The position numbers were made by a program, and so were the translations under genes. The notes under the pieces were generated by a model. It did no database searches. It saw only the letters and a program-made list of their open reading frames with translations, and was not told the DNA's origin. 56,976 bases of DNA. It comes from an uncultured Sulfitobacter sp. (lineage in GTDB: Bacteria > Pseudomonadota > Alphaproteobacteria > Rhodobacterales > Rhodobacteraceae). The DNA lies in NCBI GenBank assembly GCA_937928635.1, contig CALFWM010000055.1, positions 1 through 56,976 of the forward strand, given 5' to 3'. The number at the start of each line of letters is the position of its first letter. Positions within the stretch are counted from its first letter, which is position 1. Of the stretch, positions 48,760-56,976 are shown piece by piece.

Positions 48760-51700
48760 ATGTACAACTCTTACCCGCTCACGCCAATCCAGCAAACCAT
48801 GTACGCCAGTGCCGCACTGACCGGGCGGCATTGGCAGTACGTCGAACAGATTGTTGTGCATATCCCGGCAGACGCCATTGCTGCGGACGTAATAGGTCAG
48901 GCCTGGAGCGATCTATACGCCGCGCACCCCGCTTTGCGCGCCTGTATCATTGGGTCCAATGCAGGGCGGCCAGAGCAATATGTGACGACACCTGTAGCAA
49001 TCCACCCCCAGCAGTTTGACTGGCAGGGGCAGACCCAATCCGACATCGACATCAAACTGCGCGATTTTCTGGCACAGGACCGGGTCGAAGGTGTAGACGC
49101 CGCCGCCGCACCAGCCATGCGGCTGACCATCATTCAAACCGGGTCCGCGCAATCCATACTGATCTGGAGTTTCCCGCACAGTTTACTGGACGGCCGCGCC
49201 TTTGCCCCACTGTTGGATGAAGTTTTTCAACGCTATGCAGCGCTGAAATCCGGGCAGGCAACAACCGAAGCCGCCCCGGATGCGCATCTGTTTGAGCAGC
49301 ATTGCAGACAGCTCGCCACGCTGGATCACGGTGCGGGCCTCACTCATTTCACGCAGTCACTGGCCGGGTGGGAAGGCAGTGAAGGGCTCTTGCGGCAAGG
49401 GGCCAGCCCCACCCGCAAGATCGAAGCGAGCTTTGATCTGACCCAACAACAAACCGACGCGATGACCACACTCGCGCGACGGGCCGATGTCTCCGTCAGC
49501 ACCGTTGTTATGGCCGCATGGGGCATCACACTTGCCCGTTTCAGCGGACAGTCAGACGTTGTGTTTGGCAATACCCGGAATGGCCGATACCTGGTGCCGG
49601 GTTCTGCCGATGCGCCGGGCTGTTTTATCACCACTGTGCCAATGCGCGTGCAGTTGGACCCGACCACAACCATTGGCGATCTGCTGCACAACCTCAGGCA
49701 AGAGCAAATCGCCTTGCGTCCCTTTGAACATACCCCACTGACGGACATCAGCCGCGCGCTTGGCCTCGCCCCCGGGCGGTCGCTGTTTGACTCTACGCTG
49801 ATGTTTGATTTCGGCACCTTGCAGGAGCAGCTTGTCAGTCTCAACAGGGATTGGCAGAACCGCAAGGTCGATCTGCTGGAAGAGGGCGACACGCCTGTGT
49901 CCGTCGCCGCCTATATGGGCGAAACCCTGCATCTCGTGGTCGAATACGACCCAGATCAGGTGCCCCATGGCCCGGCACTCGCGGAGTGCCTGTTCAATTT
50001 TCTGGCCAGACTACAGGACGTTACACCAGATCAGGTTTTGGGCACCCTCTCCATGCTGGGGCCGCAAACGACACAACAAATGTTTGATCTGGCCGGGCCA
50101 GACGTCACCCCCTCACCCGACACCTCCAGTTGTCTCGCCCGGTTTGAAACGTCCGCCGCAACTGACCCTGACCACATTGCATTGATGCAGCCGGGGGGTG
50201 ACCCCATCACCTATGGCGCGCTGGACCAGGCTGCCGATCAGCTGGCCGGAAGTCTGATCGCTGAAGGTGTGCAACACGGCGATACCATTGGCATCTGCAT
50301 GGCCCGCAGCCCCGCCTTTGTCACCGCCATGCTGGCGATCTGGAAGGCAGGCGCGGCCTTTGTCCCGATGGACCCGGGCTATCCGCAGGCCACGCTTGAA
50401 ATCATCGCCCAAGACAGCGCCGCACGGCTTGTCTTAACCGATGACACGGCCCCGACGCTTGACGCGCCCTTGCGTGATATCAACGACCTGACACAAACCG
50501 CTGGAGCGCTTCCCAGCCGGGACCAACGTGATCTCGACGATCTGGCCTATGTGATTTTCACCTCGGGCTCCACCGGGCGGCCCAAGGGCGTGATGATCAT
50601 CCATCGTTCACTGGCCGCCCACGCAGATGCCATTGTGCCCCTGTTCGGGTTGGAACCAACTGACAGGGTTTTGCAGTTTGCCGCACTCAGCTTTGACGTG
50701 GCCCTAGAGGAAATCATTCCCACGCTGACACGCGGTGCCACATTGGTGCTGCGCTCGGAGGCGATGTCGCAATCCGTTCAGGAATGTCTGAACCAGATCG
50801 AAGCCCATGACATTACGGTCGCAAATCTGCCCACCGGCTTTTGGGTGGCCCTTACGGACGTGCTGGACAGTCTGGATGCGCCTTTTCCCGCGCGTGTCAG
50901 GCTGATGATTGTCGGCGGCGAGCGCGTGCCGCTGTCCGTGCTAAAGCGCTGGCGTGCGCGATTGCCGGAGGTGCGTTGGCTCAACGGATATGGCCCCACC
51001 GAAACCACCATCACCTGTACCACCCACGAGGCAAGCGACAAGGACTTGCAAGGCGACACTGTACCCATTGGTCGCCCACTGTCCCACGCCCGCGCATGGG
51101 TCTTGTCAAAGGATGGTGCGCTTGTGCCCAGCGGTGTTGAGGGCGAGCTGTTCATTTCGGGCCCCGCCTTGGCCAAGGGATACATGGGCGACCCCGAACG
51201 CACGAAAAAGAGCTTTGCCAATGCGATCTTTGACCCCCGCATCGGGCGCATCTACGCCACTGGTGACCGTGTCATGTGGCGTGATGGCGTGCTGCATTAT
51301 CTTGGTCGGATGGACCGACAGATCAAGCTACGCGGTTTTCGGATTGAACCGGGCCAGATTGAGGCCGCGCTCGAAAAGCAAGACATCATTGACCGCGCTT
51401 ATGTCGATGTTCTGACCTCTCCCAATGGGCCGCAACAACTGGTGGCCTGGTATTCTGCCACTGCAAGCGCCGAGCTCCCCAGCCCGGAAGAGATCAGTGC
51501 AACCATCAATGCCATTCTGCCACCGCAGATGCATCCACTGCCGGTGCCGGTCACGACCTGGCCACAAACCCCCGGTGGCAAGGTCGATGTTGCCCGCCTT
51601 CCGCACCCGGAAACGCCTGTAAGCACAGCGCCGGATATGGGTGATTTGGACGGCACCCTGATTGAAGACGCGATGCAGCTGTTTAAAGATGTGCTTCAGT

Positions 51701-52680
51701 CCGACAACATTGGCCCACAGACATCATTCTTTGAGGCGGGGGGGGACTCTCTGTCGCTGTTGCGGCTGATGCCAGCATTGCAAATGGCATTTGATGTCGA
51801 GCTTGAGGCAACAGCGCTTTACAGTGATCCCACGCCGCAAGGCGTGGTGCGTGCGTTGATTGCACAAGATCCTGATCCGCTGGTTGTCATCCCGATTCAA
51901 CCAAATGGCGATCAAGCGCCGCTTTATGGCGTACATGTGCTGGGTGACAACGGGTCTTTCTTTCGCCCCTTGTCACAAGTATTGGGCGATCAGCAACCTG
52001 TCTTTGGCCTGACAGTTGGTTTGTTGTCTGAAAAGACGCCGACCACCGTGCCAGACATTGCAAAATTCTATCTGCACCAGATTGAACGGCACCAACCCGA
52101 AGGGCCGCTTTCCCTTATCGCGGTCTCGGCGGGCAGCTATGTCACGCTGGAATTGGCCCAGATGCTGCTCAAGGCCGGACGCGATGTGCATGCCCTGATC
52201 CTGCTGGATGCAGAAGGGCCCGCAGGGCGCCCGCGCATCGGCAAACTCGGCCGTGCAGGGGTCCATATTGGGGAAATCCTGACACAGGGCTGGCCTTATA
52301 TCGCCAAACAGATGAAAGAGCGCAAAGAGGCACAGTCACAAGATCAGGCGCGCCAAAAAATTATCCAGGTTGCAAATCAGAACGACGACATCAAACCAAA
52401 TGTAATTGGCAATGTTGACGAATTTGTTGCGGCAAACATGCTGGCCATCGAAACCTACCAACCAAAACCTTACCCCAGACCCCTGACCATCTACCGCGCA
52501 GGCAATGACAAGTTTGACAGCAAAGAGGCGTTGCGCACCGGTTTGGGCTGGTCCGGTATTGCGGCAGCTGGGTTTGATTTAACGGATGTGCCCGGTGACC
52601 ACCTGGGTATTCTGGATGCGCCAAATGTCGAGGTTCTGGGCGCGCAGATCAGCCGGTTGCTCAAGGCGCGTGCCGGCTAA
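48760..52680 (+). CDS. Single-module nonribosomal peptide synthetase (C-A-PCP-TE)
   Basis: A 1306-residue one-module NRPS. The condensation domain (about 1-430) has PHSLLDG in place of HHxxxDG: the second His (His140) and Asp144 remain, the first His is Pro. The adenylation domain (about 455-960) has VIFTSGSTGRPKGV (near 598), NGYGPTETT, YATGDRV and GRMDRQIKLRGFRIEPGQ. The carrier domain has FEAGGDSLSL (Ser997). The C-terminal thioesterase has the nucleophile in AVSAGS (Ser1123) and His1281 in PGDHLGIL. Asp opening SFDVALEEI indicates an alpha-amino-acid substrate. A module that condenses, loads and releases alone could make an N-acyl amino acid or a dipeptide-like product. The product is unknown. 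Confidence 0.93.
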   Translation: MYNSYPLTPIQQTMYASAALTGRHWQYVEQIVVHIPADAIAADVIGQAWSDLYAAHPALRACIIGSNAGRPEQYVTTPVAIHPQQFDWQGQTQSDIDIKLRDFLAQDRVEGVDAAAAPAMRLTIIQTGSAQSILIWSFPHSLLDGRAFAPLLDEVFQRYAALKSGQATTEAAPDAHLFEQHCRQLATLDHGAGLTHFTQSLAGWEGSEGLLRQGASPTRKIEASFDLTQQQTDAMTTLARRADVSVSTVVMAAWGITLARFSGQSDVVFGNTRNGRYLVPGSADAPGCFITTVPMRVQLDPTTTIGDLLHNLRQEQIALRPFEHTPLTDISRALGLAPGRSLFDSTLMFDFGTLQEQLVSLNRDWQNRKVDLLEEGDTPVSVAAYMGETLHLVVEYDPDQVPHGPALAECLFNFLARLQDVTPDQVLGTLSMLGPQTTQQMFDLAGPDVTPSPDTSSCLARFETSAATDPDHIALMQPGGDPITYGALDQAADQLAGSLIAEGVQHGDTIGICMARSPAFVTAMLAIWKAGAAFVPMDPGYPQATLEIIAQDSAARLVLTDDTAPTLDAPLRDINDLTQTAGALPSRDQRDLDDLAYVIFTSGSTGRPKGVMIIHRSLAAHADAIVPLFGLEPTDRVLQFAALSFDVALEEIIPTLTRGATLVLRSEAMSQSVQECLNQIEAHDITVANLPTGFWVALTDVLDSLDAPFPARVRLMIVGGERVPLSVLKRWRARLPEVRWLNGYGPTETTITCTTHEASDKDLQGDTVPIGRPLSHARAWVLSKDGALVPSGVEGELFISGPALAKGYMGDPERTKKSFANAIFDPRIGRIYATGDRVMWRDGVLHYLGRMDRQIKLRGFRIEPGQIEAALEKQDIIDRAYVDVLTSPNGPQQLVAWYSATASAELPSPEEISATINAILPPQMHPLPVPVTTWPQTPGGKVDVARLPHPETPVSTAPDMGDLDGTLIEDAMQLFKDVLQSDNIGPQTSFFEAGGDSLSLLRLMPALQMAFDVELEATALYSDPTPQGVVRALIAQDPDPLVVIPIQPNGDQAPLYGVHVLGDNGSFFRPLSQVLGDQQPVFGLTVGLLSEKTPTTVPDIAKFYLHQIERHQPEGPLSLIAVSAGSYVTLELAQMLLKAGRDVHALILLDAEGPAGRPRIGKLGRAGVHIGEILTQGWPYIAKQMKERKEAQSQDQARQKIIQVANQNDDIKPNVIGNVDEFVAANMLAIETYQPKPYPRPLTIYRAGNDKFDSKEALRTGLGWSGIAAAGFDLTDVPGDHLGILDAPNVEVLGAQISRLLKARAG

Positions 52681-54123
52681 TCACTCCGCATAAAGCGAAC
52701 CTGCAACGCCCGGCTGCAGCATCAAAACATCCGACCAGTTCACCCAAAATGCGATGCCCGCCAAGACCAACGCAACGGGCAAGAACAACAGATCATGGCG
52801 CATATCCCACGCGCCATGACGACGGGCCAGCAAAACGATAAACGGATGATAAAGCAGCAGCCCAAGACCAAGCCCCAGGATCGCACCAAAAAGCCCCAGA
52901 TAGGTCACGCCAAAGAAGAAACCGCCCGTTGTCAGGATCGCCTTGGTCAGGCTTACCCCGAAAAATCCACGTGAATCTCCGGTGGCAAGTGCGGCCTGAT
53001 CATAGGTGATCGACACAACGGTGATCATTTGAACACTGGCAATCGCCACCACGATCCCGCCAACCGCAAGATAGCGGTCATCATAAAGCGTCTGCGCGAC
53101 CCATGGCCCGATCAGCGCCAAAAAGAACAGGACCGCCAGCATGAATGCCGTCAGTAAATAACGCAGCTTGAACAACCGGTTGCGGGCGGTCTGATCCTCT
53201 TCGTTCAGATGCTCACGGTAGAGCGGGATCAACACGCGCGACGTAATCATCGCGGCCAGCATGAGGGGAAACCCCGCCAAAAACATGCCGATATTGTAAA
53301 TGCCAAGGCCATCAATGCTCAGGAACTTACCTAAAATCGCACGATCCCCCTGCAACACCAGCAGGCCACAGATCGAGGACAGGAAAATCCAGACGCCAAA
53401 GTGCAACAGCTCTGATCCGGCGGTCTTTTCCCACATCAAACGGTTGCCGCGCCCCGGCAGAAACAGCCACATCAACGCCATGCGGATGGCAGATGTCGCC
53501 ACCCAGCCCGCAATCAGGGACCACGTGGATCGCGTGATCCACGCAAGCAAAACCATGATCACAATGCCGCTGACGGTGGCAATCAAATCCAGCACCATGA
53601 CCCGACCCAGCAACAAGTGGCGATTGGCGGTTTCCACCCTGATCGGTTCTAGCGCGGCAAACAACAGCGCGGTCGCGGCAACGGGTAGCATCACCGTGAT
53701 GATGCCCTGATCATAAAATGCCGCCGCAGGGTAGGCCAACGCACAGGCCGCAAGCCACAAAACCACACCCCGGATGATCTGCAAGGTCCAGGCCGTGTCG
53801 AGGAATGCCGGTTCATCGCCCCGTTTGCTTTGCATCACAGACTGGGCGATGCCCATATCCGAGATCAGCATCAAGCCAATCAGCAACATCGACACCAGCG
53901 CCATGATCCCAAAGGCTTCGGGAAACAAGAGCCGGGCAAGGATCAGATTAGAGGCAAAACGCGCGCCCTGTGCAACAAAGAAGGACATCGCGGTCCACGT
54001 TGAACCACGCGCCGCACGCGCAAGCAGTGTCGTGCCAAAGAAGCCGCCGGATGGCTTGTCCTCTGGGGTACGGTTGGTCTCTACCTGATCAGAAATCGTG
54101 TCTGCTCCTGACAAAAGCACCAC
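52681..54123 (-). CDS. Oligosaccharide flippase family protein (Wzx-like)
   Basis: A 480-residue inner-membrane protein with about 12-14 hydrophobic helices, of the polysaccharide-synthesis/MOP flippase group. A cytoplasmic N-terminus is followed by FFVAQGARFASNLILARLLFPEAFGIMALVSM, a typical Wzx/lipopolysaccharide-flippase opening. Middle landmarks are QSVMQSKRGDEPAFLDTAWTLQ and GDRAILGKFLSIDGLGIYNIG. It probably moves undecaprenyl-linked oligosaccharides across the membrane. No other polysaccharide gene is adjacent, and the main locus is 16 kb away. Its stop abuts the NRPS stop with no intervening base. The start is GTG 54123, with GTG 54120 an alternative. Confidence 0.9.
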   Translation of the reverse strand: MVLLSGADTISDQVETNRTPEDKPSGGFFGTTLLARAARGSTWTAMSFFVAQGARFASNLILARLLFPEAFGIMALVSMLLIGLMLISDMGIAQSVMQSKRGDEPAFLDTAWTLQIIRGVVLWLAACALAYPAAAFYDQGIITVMLPVAATALLFAALEPIRVETANRHLLLGRVMVLDLIATVSGIVIMVLLAWITRSTWSLIAGWVATSAIRMALMWLFLPGRGNRLMWEKTAGSELLHFGVWIFLSSICGLLVLQGDRAILGKFLSIDGLGIYNIGMFLAGFPLMLAAMITSRVLIPLYREHLNEEDQTARNRLFKLRYLLTAFMLAVLFFLALIGPWVAQTLYDDRYLAVGGIVVAIASVQMITVVSITYDQAALATGDSRGFFGVSLTKAILTTGGFFFGVTYLGLFGAILGLGLGLLLYHPFIVLLARRHGAWDMRHDLLFLPVALVLAGIAFWVNWSDVLMLQPGVAGSLYAE

Positions 54124-54292
54124 TAGGGTGCCGTTTACTTGTTACAAAAACCGGGCGTTGCGGTCATAAATAGCGGTTCGGGCATGAAAACGCCACCAAG
54201 GTTATCTTCATCCAGTTGCTTGAAAGCAGATTCAAGCGTGGAGGATGGCCGACGATACCGCCCCTCCGGTCTTTGATCGCAAATGTGTATAA

Positions 54293-55399
54293 TCAACTGC
54301 CAATGATCCCACGGTTTTCACCAATCTGACCACGGTGCAGCAACATATGGTCCAAAAGCACGCAGGCCATCATCGCCTCACCAACCGGCACCGCACGGAT
54401 GCCTACGCAGGGGTCATGGCGCCCTTTGGTGATGATCTCGGTTTCCTCGCCCGACTTGGTGATCGTCTTGCGCGTGGTCAGGATGGAAGACGTGGGTTTC
54501 ACCGCGAAACGCACGACAATGTCCTGCCCGGTGCTGATCCCGCCCAGAATACCGCCAGCATGGTTCGATGAATATGCTGGCTGCCCGTCATTCCCCATGA
54601 AGATCTCATCCGCGTTCAGCTCTCCGGTCAGCATGGCCGCGGACATGCCCTCGCCGATCTCCACCCCTTTGACGGCATTGATCGACATCATCGCCGCCGC
54701 GAGGTCCGTATCGAGCTTGCCATAAACCGGCGCACCGATGCCCGCAGGCACGCCTTTAGCCGTCACTTCAATAATCGCCCCAACGGAGGAGCCTGACTTG
54801 CGCAGCCCATCCAGATAGGCGGCCCAGTCACCCGCCGCCTTGGAATCTGGCACCCAGAACGGGTTGTTTTCAATCTCGTCCCAGTCAAAGGCGCTGCGAT
54901 CAATCTGATGCGGCCCCATCTGCACCATATAGCCGGTGATCTCGACGTTCGGTGCAACCGCCTTGATCGCCTCGCGCGCCAGCCCCCCTGCGGCAACGCG
55001 GGCAGCCGTTTCCCGCGCAGAGGAGCGCCCGCCCCCACGATAATCCCGCACGCCGTATTTCTGGTAATAGGTGATGTCCGCATGACCCGGACGGAATTTC
55101 TCCATGATGTCGCCGTAGTCCTTGGAGCGCTGATCAGTGTTCTCAATCATCAACTGAATGGGCGTGCCGGTGGTGACCCCCTCAAAGGTGCCGGAGAGGA
55201 TCCGCACCTCATCCGCCTCACGCCGCTGCGTGGTGTATTTGTTCTGCCCCGGTTTGCGCTTGTCGAGCCAATGCTGGATCATCTCGGGCGTGATCGGGAC
55301 ACCGGGAGGGCAGCCATCGATGGTCGCGCCCAGCGCTGGCCCGTGGCTTTCACCCCAGGTGGTGACGCGGAAAAGATGGCCGAAGGTGTTGATGGACAT
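54293..55399 (-). CDS. aroC: Chorismate synthase
   Basis: A 368-residue FMN-dependent enzyme that makes chorismate from 5-enolpyruvylshikimate 3-phosphate, the last common step of aromatic amino acid synthesis. The family signatures are all present: [49 protein letters not shown], and [29 protein letters not shown]. Length is normal. The ATG at 55399 gives [20 protein letters not shown], the standard start; the frame extension to 55426 is rejected. The IS element begins about 100 nt upstream of its start and may have altered its promoter region. Confidence 0.98.
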   Translation of the reverse strand: MSINTFGHLFRVTTWGESHGPALGATIDGCPPGVPITPEMIQHWLDKRKPGQNKYTTQRREADEVRILSGTFEGVTTGTPIQLMIENTDQRSKDYGDIMEKFRPGHADITYYQKYGVRDYRGGGRSSARETAARVAAGGLAREAIKAVAPNVEITGYMVQMGPHQIDRSAFDWDEIENNPFWVPDSKAAGDWAAYLDGLRKSGSSVGAIIEVTAKGVPAGIGAPVYGKLDTDLAAAMMSINAVKGVEIGEGMSAAMLTGELNADEIFMGNDGQPAYSSNHAGGILGGISTGQDIVVRFAVKPTSSILTTRKTITKSGEETEIITKGRHDPCVGIRAVPVGEAMMACVLLDHMLLHRGQIGENRGIIGS

Positions 55400-55496
55400 G
55401 GGCGTGCTCCTGTTGAAGGAGAGCATTAGCGGGGGCAGTGCGGGGGCTCAAGGTTTAGATTGGTTGGGGGGAGAGGGGGCATATGTTCGATATGCG

Positions 55497-56976
55497 GAGA
55501 GGCTGTGTGGAAACTCCCCCTTTATATCTGATTGATGGTATAATTTCTGTATTCGATACGGAGGTTGTTCATGGCGCAATTTATCGAAGGTTTGGATCGT
55601 CAGCAGTCGATGCTGTTGCCTGAATATCTGGACGATTATGTTGACGAACACAGCCCTGTCCGTGCCATTGATGCTTTTGTAGACATGCTTGATCTGTCGG
55701 CGCTCGGCTTCCACGCACAGGCTGCAGCTACGGGTCGACCGGGTTATCATCCAGGGCTAATGCTGCGAATTATCTCTATGGGTATTTGAACCAGGTCCAG
55801 TCTTCGCGCCGTTTGGAACGAGAGTGCGGCCGTAATCTGGAACTCATTTGGCTCACAGGTCGATTGAAGCCTGACTTTAAGACGATTGCGGACTTCCGCA
55901 AAGACAACGGCCCTGCGATCCGCAAAATGTGCCAACGGTTTGTCGCCCTGTGTCGCAACATGGATTTGCTAGACAGTGACGTCGTTGCCATTGATGGCAG
56001 CCGATTTAAGGCCGTGAATGCCAAGGCCAAGAATTACACGCGCAGTAAGCTGCGCCAAAAGCTGGGTGAGATCGACAAGGCCATTGAGCGCTATTTGGGT
56101 GAGTTGGATCGTGCCAATGAGGTTTTTGAGCAGGCGGGCACGGTACTTCCCGAATCCCGCATGGAGCGAATCCTAAGAAAGTTGGAACATCTGCAAAAAG
56201 AAGCGGCGCGTTACAGATCGATTGAACATCGCATGGATGAGACTGGCGAGACGCAAGTGTCGCTCAGTGACCCTGATGCCCGCTCCATGGCAACAACGGC
56301 GCGGATGCCACGCATTGTTGGCTACAATGTTCAAACGGCTGTTGAAGCGGACCACCACTTGATCGTTGCGCATGAAGTTACCATGCTTGGGTTTGATCGT
56401 GACGCCTTGTCGATGATGACCACAGCAGCGAACGACGTCATGACGACAGATCAGCTCACAGCAATTGCGGATAAGGGTTATTACAAAAGCGAGGAAATCG
56501 TCGCCAGCGAAGACGCTGGTATCTGGGTCGTTGTGCCAAAGCCAATGACCTCTAACGCCGCCGCGCATGGTCAGTTCGATAAGGCTGACTTTGCATATGA
56601 CGCTGACGAAGACGTTTACGTATGCCCGGCAGGTAAGCATCTGACTTACAGATTTACTGGCCAGTAAGATGGCAAAGCCATCAGGTCCTATTGGTCGGGA
56701 GCCTGCGCCGAATGCGTCCTCAAGGCCAAATGTACGAGCAGCAAAGAGCGTCGTGTGCGCCGTTGGGAACACGAAGACGTCCTTGAGCGCGTCCAAGACC
56801 GACTAGACGAAGATCCCTCTCAACTGGCTGTCAGAAGCATGACAGTCGAGCATCCCTACGGCACCATCAAAGCATGGATGGGAGCCACACACTTCAAAAT
56901 GCGCACCCTGAAGAACGTCGCAACAGAGATGGCCCTGCATGTGCTGCCTACAATATGACCCGCGTTATGAACATCA
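55497..56976 (+). mobile_element. IS1182-family insertion sequence, decayed, right end outside the window
   Basis: The element carries a transposase gene of the IS1182 family that is broken by two one-base deletions and one stop codon. Its left end is probably the GAGAGGCTGTGTGGAAACTC stretch beginning near 55497, by resemblance to ends of related elements; no target duplication can be checked because the right end lies beyond the window. It is adjacent to the upstream side of aroC. Confidence 0.75.
55571..56976 (+). pseudogene. Broken IS1182-family transposase gene
   Basis: The reading starts at ATG 55571 (GGAGG six bases upstream) with MAQFIEGLDRQQSMLLPEYLDDYV. One T appears lost near 55768-55771 (expected LMLRIYLYGYLNQVQ), shifting into the frame that continues SSRRLERECGRNLELIWLTGRLKPDFKTIADFRKDNG and VAIDGSRFKAVNAKAKNYTRSKL. 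The DDE-type catalytic core (IDGSRFKAVN; IADKGYYKSEEI) is in this second part. A TAA at 56665-56667 interrupts it after FTGQ. The sequence continues through EHPYGTIKAWMGATHFKMRTL and shifts again near 56945 by loss of a G (expected LHVLAYNMTRVMNI). With three lesions it cannot make transposase. Confidence 0.85.

Overview
The window looks like chromosomal DNA of a marine alphaproteobacterium of the order Rhodobacterales (Roseobacter group). This is inferred from gene content and order: petP-petR beside ilvE, a gltD-GFA-gltB cluster, a YjbF/YjbH polysaccharide locus, a hemC-idi pair, dxs-ispA-xseB, and a GC-rich codon usage in which TTA is rare. No rRNA, CRISPR array, prophage or plasmid replication gene was seen.

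Layout. (1) 1-2.1 kb: tRNA-Leu(CAG), an NDUFA9-like atypical SDR protein and uppP. (2) 2.2-10.3 kb: the glutamate synthase genes gltD and gltB, separated by three tandem GFA-family zinc proteins and one secreted protein, and closed by a strong terminator. (3) 10.3-10.6 kb: a gene-free, repeat-rich stretch. (4) 10.6-20.5 kb: housekeeping genes (mtgA, a GST, queG, a lone HyuA-type hydantoinase, msrA/msrB, a methyltransferase, a GlxA-type regulator, an EamA exporter, hemC, idi). (5) 20.6-25.2 kb, minus strand: HU, then an ade-unknown-amn operon that takes AMP to adenine and then hypoxanthine. (6) 25.3-27.3 kb: a VOC protein, a class II aldolase and a chimeric gene remnant. (7) 27.4-36.9 kb: a surface-polysaccharide locus with a glycosyltransferase, a Wza-like export lipoprotein, an epimerase, a sugar transferase, a membrane nucleotide-sugar dehydratase, YjbH, YjbF and a small Thr-rich YjbE-like protein. 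(8) 37-44.2 kb: a YeeZ-like protein, a bacterial voltage-gated sodium channel, dxs-ispA-xseB, petR-petP and ilvE. (9) 44.3-45.1 kb: an AT-richer accessory pair including a DUF2335 protein. (10) 45.1-48.6 kb: SDR, cobO, EamA exporter, DM13 protein and TetR regulator. (11) 48.8-54.1 kb: a single-module NRPS (C-A-PCP-TE) running tail to tail into an oligosaccharide flippase gene. (12) 54.3 kb to the end: aroC, then a decayed IS1182-family element that runs off the window.

The less ordinary content is the Yjb-type polysaccharide locus, the lone one-module NRPS, the GFA trio embedded in the glutamate synthase cluster, the sodium channel, a family of palindromic intergenic repeats, and an oddly recurrent TTA-containing octamer inside coding genes. 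Product assignments come from motif recognition by eye; nothing was computed or searched.
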